NCBI GenBank assembly: GCA_019058245.1
Contig: JAHPZJ010000029.1
Coordinates: 29,708 to 67,186, forward strand
Length of the DNA: 37,479 nucleotides
Origin: Promethearchaeota archaeon
GTDB taxonomy: Archaea; Asgardarchaeota; Lokiarchaeia; Sigyniarchaeales; SOKP01
Reading direction: 5' to 3'
The notes under the pieces are model-generated. The model searched no databases and had not been told where the DNA came from. It saw only the letters and a program-made list of their open reading frames with translations. Positions 8,423 to 17,500 of this stretch are shown one piece after another; positions within the stretch are counted from its first letter, which is position 1, and each line of letters starts with the position of its first letter. The position numbers were made by a program, and so were the translations under genes.

Positions 8423-9187
8423 TTAATTTATTGAATTAAAATACATTTGGGTTAAGTTATAAAATGCGTCGTCAACTTTTTCACCTGTTTTGGCAGAAGT
8501 TAGAAAGTAATCTAAATGTAATCTCTCGGCTTCAGATTTTATGTCATCTTCACTTACTGATAATTCTTCAGTTAAATCTGACTTATTTCCAATTATAATG
8601 AATGGTATTTCATATGATATCGATTTTAAAGTCTCACGGATCCATTTTTCAACATGATCCAATGATTTTTTTCGAGTTCTGTCTACTAATACCAATCCAA
8701 TTTGAGCACCTTGATAAAATTGATTCTTATAAGGTGCCATTTGAATAACTTGACCCCCAATATCCCAAATTACCAGTGTTATGTCCGATTCATCAATTTT
8801 TATTTCCTTTTTAGAAACTTTTAAGTGAAGAGTTGGTAAATAACTCTCTTCAAAAGAATTTTCTATAAATTGTTTTGTAATAGCCGTCTTTCCTACCTTA
8901 TAATCTCCAATAACAATTACTTTTAGGGCATATTTTCCTTTCGGAATCTTTTTTTTAATATTGAGTTCATAATCTACTTTTTGATATCCTCTTACGATAA
9001 AATTTTTATCCACAAATGCTTGGAAATGATGTTCACATATTTGGTCCTTTTGTATTGATATTGTTGCTAGTCTTTTTGCCAGACTAATTATTGATGTAGA
9101 TATATTAATTTCTTTTGTAGCTTTACAAGTTGGACAAGTAAATCTTATTAACCTTTCAGTGATCTCATCGCTATTTTTATCTGAAAT
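8423..9187 (-). CDS. Ras/Arf-like small GTPase with N-terminal zinc-binding domain, probable ATT start
   Basis: From the first canonical start (GTG, 9013) the product is a 196-residue GTPase: GDYKVGKT (36-43), switch I Thr61, WDIGGQ (83-88), NKSD (143-146) and TSAK (172-175). WDIGGQ is Arf-like, while NKSD/TSAK is Ras/Rab-like. The open frame continues upstream to a stop at 9191-9193 and encodes a convincing extra domain with CPTC and CEHHF, so GTG is probably an internal Val. No ATG, GTG or TTG exists in this extension. ATT at 9187, 10 nt after AGAGGGG (9204-9198), would give 254 residues with Cys18, Cys21, Cys51 and His53/54 as candidate zinc ligands. The start is inferred; a sequencing frameshift is the alternative. 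Confidence 0.85.
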   Translation of the reverse strand: MSDKNSDEITERLIRFTCPTCKATKEINISTSIISLAKRLATISIQKDQICEHHFQAFVDKNFIVRGYQKVDYELNIKKKIPKGKYALKVIVIGDYKVGKTAITKQFIENSFEESYLPTLHLKVSKKEIKIDESDITLVIWDIGGQVIQMAPYKNQFYQGAQIGLVLVDRTRKKSLDHVEKWIRETLKSISYEIPFIIIGNKSDLTEELSVSEDDIKSEAERLHLDYFLTSAKTGEKVDDAFYNLTQMYFNSIN

Positions 9188-9546
9188 AGTTTATTTTCCC
9201 CTCTTTTATTTATTCAAACATATTGGAATCGAATTAAAAAATGTTCTAATTTTTTGATATTAGATTTTTGCATTTATTATAAAAAAATTGATATTTAAAA
9301 TTTGCATTTTCGAAATTTCCTATTGAAATTTAATACTCATTTTTAACAACTTATAAAAAAATGATAAATTTCAATTGTTCAAATAACGAAATAAAAATCG
9401 AAGAATAAATAAAAGAAAGTAGTGAATTTTTTCACACTATAAACACGTTTAAATAGCTCATTAAATACATTATACATAAGAAGTTGTGAAAAAAAAATTC
9501 ACAAAAAATCAAAAAACAAAAAAACTCTAGAATTCGTGAAAATTAA
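9188..9546. promoter_or_regulatory. Divergent regulatory region with two GTGAA/TTCAC dyads
   Basis: This 359-nt region separates the GTPase gene from thioredoxin. GTGAA-TTTT-TTCAC lies at 9422-9435, and TTGTGAA-AAAAAAA-TTCACAA at 9484-9504. A TATA-like stretch (about 9459-9475) lies between them. Two similar dyads flanking a core promoter suggest operators controlling thioredoxin. The SD for the GTPase is at 9198-9204 on the minus strand. No RNA gene is seen. Confidence 0.45.
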
Positions 9547-9954
9547 ATGCAAGAAGCAGACGAGAATTTAGAAAAATTAAGGCTGAAAAAAGCTGAAAAA
9601 TTAGTAAAACGTCAAACAATGCCAACAAACATTATAGAGATAAAATCAGTTGAAGAATTTAATACATTGATAAAAAATTACCCAGATAAAATAATTATTA
9701 TAGATTTTTGGGCAGTTTGGTGCGGACCTTGCATGTTTTTTGCTCCAATATTTAAAAAACTTCAGGAAGAATATCATAAAGATTTTATCTTTGTTAAAGT
9801 GAATGTAGATGAAAATCCTCCATTAGCGATGAAATATCAAATCACAGGAATTCCCACTACATTATTCGTTAAAAATGATGAAATTGTGAATAAGATTGTT
9901 GGTTCGATGAATTACGATGGCATGAAAAAAGTATTAGATAAATTAAAACAATAA
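9547..9954 (+). CDS. Thioredoxin with N-terminal extension
   Basis: The product has 135 residues. The thioredoxin fold starts near residue 28. The redox motif WCGPC is at 58-62 and the cis-proline loop is GIPTT with Pro103. An N-terminal charged helix of about 25 residues (ENLEKLRLKKAEKLVKR) precedes the domain. This cytoplasmic thiol-disulfide reductant is usually recycled by a thioredoxin reductase, which is not in the window. A winged-helix gene with a Cys-rich tail follows 61 nt downstream on the same strand, suggesting a redox-linked pair. GTGAAAATTAA directly precedes the ATG. Confidence 0.95.
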   Translation: MQEADENLEKLRLKKAEKLVKRQTMPTNIIEIKSVEEFNTLIKNYPDKIIIIDFWAVWCGPCMFFAPIFKKLQEEYHKDFIFVKVNVDENPPLAMKYQITGIPTTLFVKNDEIVNKIVGSMNYDGMKKVLDKLKQ

Positions 9955-10015
9955 TTAGATCTAAATCTATTCTTTTTTTCTTTTAATTTTATTTAATTTT
10001 TTGAGTTGATAAATA

Positions 10016-10480
10016 ATGGGAATAATTGATAAGCAATTAAAAGAGTTTGAAGATATTGATAGATTATTAAATGAAAAGGGAACCTTCTCAAGTGAGCAAT
10101 TATTTAAATGTATTTTAGGTTTAAATAAGACAGATTCTAAAATACTTGGATATATGCTGAAAAATAAAGATATAAGAGTATCAAAAATAGCAAAAGCATT
10201 AGAAATGGATAGAACTTCAATTCAAAAAGCAGTCCATAATTTAATTAAATTGAAATTTATCGAACGCAAATCAATATCAATGAAGGATTTTACTAAAGAG
10301 AAGGGGCTTGAGAATACAAAAAAGCAAGGTTATCTTTATGTATATAATGCGAAAGATATAAATTCAATTAAGATTCATTTTAAAAAATTATTGGATAAAT
10401 GGTACAATGCAATGTTAAAGTACATTGAAAATCTTGAAAATCTTTGTGAATGTTGTGGCTTTAAATTTGCCCCTTGTTAG
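10016..10480 (+). CDS. MarR/TrmB-like winged-helix regulator with C-terminal cysteine cluster
   Basis: The product has 154 residues. Residues about 30-90 form a winged helix: KTDSKILGYMLKNKDIRV, then KIAKALEMDRTSIQKAVHNL as the helix-turn-helix. A dimerisation-type helix follows, and the protein ends in LCECCGFKFAPC with Cys144, Cys146, Cys147 and Cys154. The cysteines could bind metal or an FeS cluster, or act as a disulfide switch. Its position 61 nt after thioredoxin supports redox sensing, and the two dyads upstream of thioredoxin are candidate binding sites. That link is inferred. Confidence 0.85.
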   Translation: MGIIDKQLKEFEDIDRLLNEKGTFSSEQLFKCILGLNKTDSKILGYMLKNKDIRVSKIAKALEMDRTSIQKAVHNLIKLKFIERKSISMKDFTKEKGLENTKKQGYLYVYNAKDINSIKIHFKKLLDKWYNAMLKYIENLENLCECCGFKFAPC

Positions 10481-10547
10481 ATTAAAACAAAATAAGAAAA
10501 AAGACTAGTCAAGATTATTTAGACTTTATAATTTTACTTAAAAAATT

Positions 10548-10566
10548 CATGTTTTTAATTAACATG
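10548..10566. promoter_or_regulatory. Perfect inverted repeat CATGTT-N7-AACATG
   Basis: CATGTT (10548-10553) and AACATG (10561-10566) are perfectly complementary around a 7-nt AT spacer, between the winged-helix gene and the LivF-like gene. The 19-bp dyad could be an operator for the downstream gene or a weak terminator hairpin. No long T-tract follows, which favours an operator. Confidence 0.35.
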
Positions 10567-10695
10567 ACACTAACACGAACAGATTTTTTCTTACTTAAAA
10601 TTTTAATATATGATTTATTATACCAATATTTGAGTAAGGGATATTTTTTTAAATTTAAACCGTCGAGAAAAATCAAAAAATAGCAAATTTTTAGA

Positions 10696-11418
10696 ATGAC
10701 GCAAATGAAGATTATGCTTGAAATGAAAAGAATTTATCATTATTATGGGAGTGCGAGAGTACTTTCAGAACTTAATTTTAAAATTGAAGAAAATACTTTA
10801 TCAGCTATTATTGGCCCAAATGGTGCTGGGAAATCAACAATTCTTAGGTTAATATCAGGATTAGAAAAACCAAATAGGGGAACAATTGAATTTCTAGGCG
10901 AAAGAATTGATGGACTAAAAGCACATAAGGTTGCCAGATTAGGTATTGCTCAAAGCCCAGATCGCCGTAGGTTATTCTACGATTCGAATGTTTCGGACAA
11001 CCTCAGAATGGGGGCATATTTATTAAAAGATAAAGTTAAATATCGTGAATTAAAAGATTTTGCTTATGAAGTATTCCCTCGATTAAGAGAGAGGCGAAAA
11101 CAACGAGCAGGAACATTGAGTGGTGGTGAACAGCAAATGCTTGCAATTGCACGAGCAATAATGGCTGGTCCAAAATTACTTTTATTGGACGAGCCCTCAG
11201 TAGGTTTAGCTCCTAAAGTAAAGACTGATATATTTAAGGCGATTAAAAAAATAAAGGAGGCAGGAACTACTACGGTACTAGTCGAACAAAATAGAGCTTT
11301 AGCGATGGAAGTTTCAGATATGATTCATATACTTGAAGATGGAAGAATTGATTTGAAAGGTACTAGCGAAGAATTAAGAAGAGAACCTCGAGTTAAAAAA
11401 ATATATTTGGGAATGTAA
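10696..11418 (+). CDS. livF: ABC transporter ATPase, LivF type
   Basis: The product has 240 residues, the full length of a single ABC ATPase domain. It has Walker A GPNGAGKST (40-48), a Q-loop Gln86, the signature LSGGE (141-145), Walker B LLLLDE (161-166) and a terminal VEQN (197-199) in place of the usual switch His. VEQN is typical of the LivF branch of branched-chain amino acid importers. No LivG, permeases (LivH/M) or binding protein is nearby, so this is an orphan ATPase here. The substrate is uncertain. It converges on the TrmB-like gene with 24 nt between stops. Confidence 0.9.
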   Translation: MTQMKIMLEMKRIYHYYGSARVLSELNFKIEENTLSAIIGPNGAGKSTILRLISGLEKPNRGTIEFLGERIDGLKAHKVARLGIAQSPDRRRLFYDSNVSDNLRMGAYLLKDKVKYRELKDFAYEVFPRLRERRKQRAGTLSGGEQQMLAIARAIMAGPKLLLLDEPSVGLAPKVKTDIFKAIKKIKEAGTTTVLVEQNRALAMEVSDMIHILEDGRIDLKGTSEELRREPRVKKIYLGM

Positions 11419-11442
11419 ATAATTTAGAGAGGTAATGGTCAA

Positions 11443-13377
11443 TTAGATTTTTAACTTACTTCTCCAAAAGTTAATTTTGTTTCTTAATTCTTCTTTTTGG
11501 GTGTTATCTAATAGATTCCTATTACTTTTAAGAGGTGAACTGCTCATTCGCATTTGCCTTAATATAGCACTAAAGCCTTTTTTCTCAAGAATATCATTCT
11601 GTAATTTTTCTAAAAGTGAACCTATATTTTCACCAGAAAAGGTATCGATCTTACTTAAAATATTATCAAATTGAGTTGTTAAATTACTATCTGAAGTTAT
11701 TCCCGCATCAGGCTGAATATTTGGAGTCAATTTTGCGGGTTCGATGGTAGGAGCTGATATTGGTTCAATCTCCTTCTCATAAGATATTTCTGAGGTTGAA
11801 ACTGATTTGGATGGTATCTCTTCAGATAATTTAGGAACTGAAGGAATAGTGAGTTTTTGATTTTGGGGGTGTAAAGGAATCACTTCAGGAGCCTGTGTAA
11901 TAGCTTGTGTAATTTCCACTTGTTCGAATTTTTTACTTTGAATCCATACATCTTCCAAAACGGCAGCAAACAATTTTACATGTTCTTCTAGAACTGATCC
12001 CATTCCAGCTATTTCGAAATCACCTTCTGCTGATTTTGACACTACACACACGACAACTTCTTCGAAATCTTTATTTATTGACCATAAATTTTCTCGGGGA
12101 TAATGTCTTATGGTAATATTGGGATAATCTGCTATTTGTTTAAACCTTATCTGATCTTCGGGATCAGTTAAATCGATATTTGTGGATATTCTAATATTAA
12201 TGTGTTTTTTCAATCTTAATAATGGAACTAAGTCAATATTTACTAACTTTGGTGCTACTATGTGAATACGCATTTTAACTCGAGAGAGTGACTCATTAAT
12301 TTGTGCCATAATTCCTTCAGATGACCGTACAAACCAAACATCCTTAAAGCTTAATAAAGATGCTTCTTTCGATCGCTCCCAAAATTCAATCATCGTAAGT
12401 TCGGCGCTTTCCAATTGGTGAATAATGTTGTAAATAATATCATCTTTCAATGTTTCAAAGATTTCTTTTCTGAATAAGCTCTTTAAATCATTAATTCCAG
12501 TCATAATATCATCATAAACACCTGTAATTCTTTCTTCTAAATCTTCTAAAGTTGTTACAATACCATTCTCAATATCTGTAACAATAGATCCTAAATCAGT
12601 ACTTACTTCACCAGCAGTATCAGAAATACTACCCAATTGATTTATGACTTGATCCAGCATATTTTGAGTCGTTTGTACAAATTTATTCTTAAAAGTTTTA
12701 GTTATTTGATCGAATTGCTCTGATATCACTTTAGATACAATTTTCTCAGCCATACTACTTAAAGCACCAATTCGAAATTGTTTTTCGAATCTAGCGGCTA
12801 TTTCTGATTTTACAGATTGCATACTTTCTTCCATAGATTCAAATTCTTTAGTGATATCAGAAGGGACAATTTCTTTTAAGTTAAAAATAAAGCTTTTTAC
12901 ATCTTGAAATCTTTTAACTTGATCAAGTTCTTTATCAAACAACTCAAACTGAGTTTTAATTTGAGCTGGTAATTTGGTCCTCATGATTTGTAGATAAGTT
13001 TTATAATCATCCAATTTTCGAAGCTTATCAGAGTGCTGCTCTAATGAATCGAATTTTTTTTGGATGTTTTGCGGAGCACTTTGCTCAAAACTCTTAATTA
13101 TCTCTTTGAACTGACCTATTTGACTGATCAATGCTGCATACGGTGGTAATGCTTCATATATTGGATTCTTTCCAGGTATTTGTTTAAGTAGACCTTTTTG
13201 AAATAAATTATTGGCTACTTCAGCAGCCCTCTCTTCGGAGAGATCAGAAATTAAAGCAATCTCTCCAATCATTACAGGACCTCTTCCTGTGATTTTATAA
13301 TAAGTATTCACTTCATCCTGTGCTAATCCAATAAGTTCTAAAACTTGTTTGGTTGCAGAATCTCTCTCATCTGACAT
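11443..13377 (-). CDS. TrmB-like winged-helix protein with long helical insert
   Basis: The product has 644 residues. Residues 1-78 are a TrmB/MarR-type winged helix (LIGLAQDEVNTYYKITGRGP, then NNLFQKGLLKQIPGKNPIYEA). Residues about 80-335 are almost entirely helical, with coiled-coil character (DKLRKLDDYKTYLQIMRTKL, DLEERITGVYDDIMTGINDL). Residues about 340-480 resemble the TrmB C-terminal effector domain (VKMRIHIVAPKL, then INIRISTNI). A Pro/Ser/Thr-rich linker and a basic C-terminal helix follow. It is the last gene of a three-gene operon, 19 nt after the 375-residue gene. It is either a sugar-type regulator whose domain was split by the helical insert, or a scaffold. DNA targets are unknown. 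Confidence 0.8.
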   Translation of the reverse strand: MSDERDSATKQVLELIGLAQDEVNTYYKITGRGPVMIGEIALISDLSEERAAEVANNLFQKGLLKQIPGKNPIYEALPPYAALISQIGQFKEIIKSFEQSAPQNIQKKFDSLEQHSDKLRKLDDYKTYLQIMRTKLPAQIKTQFELFDKELDQVKRFQDVKSFIFNLKEIVPSDITKEFESMEESMQSVKSEIAARFEKQFRIGALSSMAEKIVSKVISEQFDQITKTFKNKFVQTTQNMLDQVINQLGSISDTAGEVSTDLGSIVTDIENGIVTTLEDLEERITGVYDDIMTGINDLKSLFRKEIFETLKDDIIYNIIHQLESAELTMIEFWERSKEASLLSFKDVWFVRSSEGIMAQINESLSRVKMRIHIVAPKLVNIDLVPLLRLKKHINIRISTNIDLTDPEDQIRFKQIADYPNITIRHYPRENLWSINKDFEEVVVCVVSKSAEGDFEIAGMGSVLEEHVKLFAAVLEDVWIQSKKFEQVEITQAITQAPEVIPLHPQNQKLTIPSVPKLSEEIPSKSVSTSEISYEKEIEPISAPTIEPAKLTPNIQPDAGITSDSNLTTQFDNILSKIDTFSGENIGSLLEKLQNDILEKKGFSAILRQMRMSSSPLKSNRNLLDNTQKEELRNKINFWRSKLKI

Positions 13378-13396
13378 TCTATATACTCTCTAATTA

Positions 13397-14524
13397 TTAC
13401 TTTTTGTATGCTTTTTCGAGGAACTCTAAATGAGTAATAGCTACATTTTTTTCTATTACTCCTTCTGAACGTTTCTTTCGAATTTTTTCAATCAAATATT
13501 CTGGATAAAATGTATGAACTGCAATATCAGTTAGTAAGAATACCCATAAAGTATCCTTATCATCTTTTATCAACTTAATAATCTTATATTTTTCTAAATC
13601 TTTTAAAAAACTCCCAACTTCATCTATCGATTGTCCAGGAGCTTTTGGAATCTTATTCAGAGGATATACTCTTTCTCTAAATAATGTGATAAAATCATAA
13701 TTATCCGGATTCATAATAATGTGAGCAATTTGTAAATTATCCTCTGGAGATGGTTCATAATCTTTAAAATATTGTCTTACTTCATTGAGATAAGTACGTG
13801 CGAGTTCTGGTGTAGGAAAACCTTTCCTTGCATTCTCTACTAATTTAGAAACAGGTCTTCTAAAGATTGTAAAATCGGAAAGAAGAAAAAGAGTAATATC
13901 AGTATTTCCCTCAACCCAATCTTGAGTTATTAGACCTGTTTTAACAAATGGATCTAAAATAAATTCAAGATTAGGGACAATTTTATTTAATTTATCTTCT
14001 ATGACACCCTGTAATTCTCTTCTAGATAATGGTCTTTCTTGTAAAGCTTCTAAAATAGTCCGCGCTTTTTCACTAATATATATTTGTGCTAATCTTTGCT
14101 CTTTTGATAAATTTTTCAAACGATCCAACAAAATTAATGTATTTTTAAGGTAGAGTCTTATTTTTTTTACAATTTCATAACTTTGCGATACATTTGTGCT
14201 CAGTTCCTTTAAATAATCTAAGATACCAACATTAATTTCTCTTAATACAGTTTCACCAAACATCTCAGGATCCTCACCTAACTCTAACATTAAGTTAATC
14301 ATTAATGGCATTTCAGAATCTAATCCTGTGAAATAACTCGAAACATTAGAACGTGATTTTTCCAAACGTACTAATACATTCCCTGCTGCTCCTGCCCCCG
14401 TAATATGAGCATAAAATATTCGCATCATATCATCCAAATCCACCTTAAGATCTTCAGGGTAACTTAATTTAATGACTAAACCTTGATCCTCAGTCCATTC
14501 AGTTATTATAAAACCATGTGGCAT
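13397..14524 (-). CDS. Longin-like N-terminal domain plus two winged-helix-like domains
   Basis: The product has 375 residues. Residues 1-105 form a domain (HGFIITEWTEDQGLVIKLSY, YP then MMRIFYAHITG, NVSSYFTG, LELGEDPEMF) that aligns by eye with the N-terminus of the coiled-coil protein at 23056-24102. I suggest a longin/roadblock-like fold. After a helical stretch come two winged-helix-like units, about 155-225 (ARTILEALQERPLSRRELQG) and about 275-345 (SFLKDLEKYKIIKLI). The ATG directly follows the stop of the giant surface-protein gene with no gap, implying translational coupling. It is likely a cytoplasmic partner of that protein. Function unknown. Confidence 0.75.
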   Translation of the reverse strand: MPHGFIITEWTEDQGLVIKLSYPEDLKVDLDDMMRIFYAHITGAGAAGNVLVRLEKSRSNVSSYFTGLDSEMPLMINLMLELGEDPEMFGETVLREINVGILDYLKELSTNVSQSYEIVKKIRLYLKNTLILLDRLKNLSKEQRLAQIYISEKARTILEALQERPLSRRELQGVIEDKLNKIVPNLEFILDPFVKTGLITQDWVEGNTDITLFLLSDFTIFRRPVSKLVENARKGFPTPELARTYLNEVRQYFKDYEPSPEDNLQIAHIIMNPDNYDFITLFRERVYPLNKIPKAPGQSIDEVGSFLKDLEKYKIIKLIKDDKDTLWVFLLTDIAVHTFYPEYLIEKIRKKRSEGVIEKNVAITHLEFLEKAYKK

Positions 14525-17500
14525 TTAATCTACGCCTCCTTCTTTCTTTATTACTTTTTCAACTTTATCTATTTCTTCAGGTTGAATAAATTCATAATCT
14601 ACACTTTTTATTTGGTTTTGAAGCTCTTTCCCTATAATCTCATCTCTTTTGTCTACTATTATTGGTTTTGTCCGTTTTGACTTCTTTACATTTTTCTTTA
14701 ATTTTCTAATTTTTCTAACCATTGGAGGGTATTTAAGATACATTTGATGTACAGCAAAAAAACTAACTAGACCAACAATTCCAGCAACTAGCACATATAT
14801 GAGCCAACTCAAATCCGGAGGAGGGCTTGTCGTGGGAGAAATAACAACTAAAGTAATTGTATAGCTCTTAAAATCGTAATTATCGCCGGCAAAAGCACTT
14901 ATTGTTATGGTATGAACCCCCTCTCTAACATTATCTATTGTATCCTCATAAATATTATCTTGCCCAGAATATTTAAGTTCTCCTTGGTAATAAGGAGAAT
15001 TGTATGTAATTGTCGCATTCGTTATATCAGCACCAAAGATCGTATCATTTAAGATTACTTGAAGTAATATATTATCTCCTACTTCCGCTTCTATTTGAGC
15101 TACTCCTGATACTGATCTAATTTCTGCAGCAATTTTGTTTACTGTGATTCTTAAATCTTTTGTTAATGACTGGAAATTTGATTTTTGGGCAACAATTGTA
15201 AACAATTTTGCTCCAATCCTTAATTCTGTTGAATTAAGTATTCTATAATATTGATCATAATTATTGTCTTTCACTAAATCTAGAGATAAATCTTCTCCAA
15301 TCAATAAGACTGTTGCGTTGTCAATAAACACTCCATTTAGGTCTGTGTACTTAACAGTAAGATTTATACTTTGACCAATAGTAAGATTAAAAACAGGATT
15401 ATTAGTCAAATCTTTACCATTCATAATAATTGTTAAGCTTGTCCCTATTTGTCCAATTTCTACTACAATTGAAATGGTTTGTGGTTCATAACCATCTTTT
15501 CGTGCGTAAATAGTTAAAAAATTAACTCCTTGACTTAAATCATTTGTATTTATAACCACTGAATAAATATTAAAATTTTCATTGAGTACTTTTGATATTC
15601 CTGTTCCATTTATGTCAACAATAGCACCAGAAATATGGGATAAAGTATCAGAATTATTATACAAAACAGTAATGTAAAGGAGTTGATTAGGATATTTAGT
15701 AATTGATGGATTCGATGTTGAATCTTTCCCATCTAAGAATAATGTTAAATTTGTTTGTATCTGTATAATTTCTATTACAATTAAAATCGAATAAGCTTCA
15801 TAATTAACTTTTCGAGCAAAAAGCGTTAAAAAATTCACTCCTTGATTTAATTCATTTGTATCTATTAACACGGAATAATTATTAAATTTATCTTCAAGAA
15901 CTTTCGATACAGAGGAGCCATTTATATCTACAGTCGCACCAGGAATATGTTCCTTTAAAATAGTATCATTATAAGTAAAAGTAATATTTAAGTACTGATT
16001 TTTATATAGCGGGATAGTTGGATTTTGTTCTGTTTGAATTGTTCCATTAAAATATACCCAATACTCAGTTTCTCTTGTATATATATTAATAGTTAATTTT
16101 TCAGTTATTGTTGTGTAATTATCTTTCTGAGCTATTATATTTAAAATGAATATTCCAACACCTAATTTTGTTGAATTTAAAGTAAGATTATAAAATTTAT
16201 AATTTTCTGTAAACACTTCTCCAATACCTGTCCCATTCAATGAAATAGTTGCATTTTGGATAAGTGATTCACTCATCGCATCAAGATCCATGTATTTAAC
16301 TGTAATATTTGCCATTGCTCCTGAATAAATATTAGCTGTTTTATTAATAGTACAGTTATTATCATCTATAATAATTTCAGTAATGGATGTTTGTCGCTCA
16401 ACCACTTCAATTGATATTATAATTGTTTGAGATTCATATCCCGTCTCATTAAAATCAATTCTTAAATTAGGAGCAGTATTTACTTGATATTTAGAAGTAT
16501 TACAAGTAATATTATAAAGCCCACCTCCCGATGTTATATACGACCAATCATCATTCCAATTATTAATTATTGGAGTAGCACCTTCAACTCCATTAATAAC
16601 TGAAGCATTAGAATAGGTATAATTAAGATGTACGGTAAAGTTATTATTCCAAGGTACTTCTATACCTGAAAATTCTTCAGCATAAAGATCTGTCGAAAAT
16701 ATTACTTCAATTGTAATATTAACTTCATCATCCAAATATGAAGGATGAGAAGCATGAATGGTCAAAATGTTTTCTCCAGCGTCACCTCCAGTTGTATTAA
16801 ATATAAGTAAATAATAACCATTATCTAAGTCTTTAAAAGTTTGAATCTCTCCTGTAAAGTTTCTCAAGGTGATATTTGCACCTTCTATTGGTTTGTTATA
16901 TCTTACATCTTTAAATGTAACTTCTAAGTTGATTGTATCGCCGTAAACTACATCTTCATAATAATTATCAAGAGCTTTTAATGTGGAATTATGGGTAACT
17001 GTAAATTTCTTGTATATAATCCCTGTTTCATTGAATAAATTAAAGTTAGAATATGAATTATTCCATGTAACTATTGCTTCGTACTCACCTACCATGTAAT
17101 TTGATCCATCAGAAGGAATAAAAATAGGATCAAAATAAACTATACCCGTATCATTAACTTGTTTGAATTGATTTTCTGCCGTCCAGATTGAGTCATCTGG
17201 AAACCTTATTTGGAGTTGAGCTTCTGTTTTATTAATATATCCCGAAATCAATTGCGATTTTTTAATATTTGCCGTAATATTAATCCATGTTCCATTAGTG
17301 AATACATTCCTCGGTATCCATTCACTTGTATCATTATTATATATATCCATTCCTAAACAATAATTTGGCGATTCCGCCTTTAGCCTCCAAAATAAATTAG
17401 TATTAGTTGTTATATTACTAACTGGAATATTTACAACCTTTTTGTTTCCATAGTTTGTTATATTAAGATCATCAAAAGAAACATTAGTCTGAGAGAAAAA

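Noticed and set aside
14483..14680. 65-residue Phe/Tyr-rich plus-strand ORF
   Set aside because: Antisense shadow of the surface protein's Lys-rich tail and the start of the next gene. No SD.
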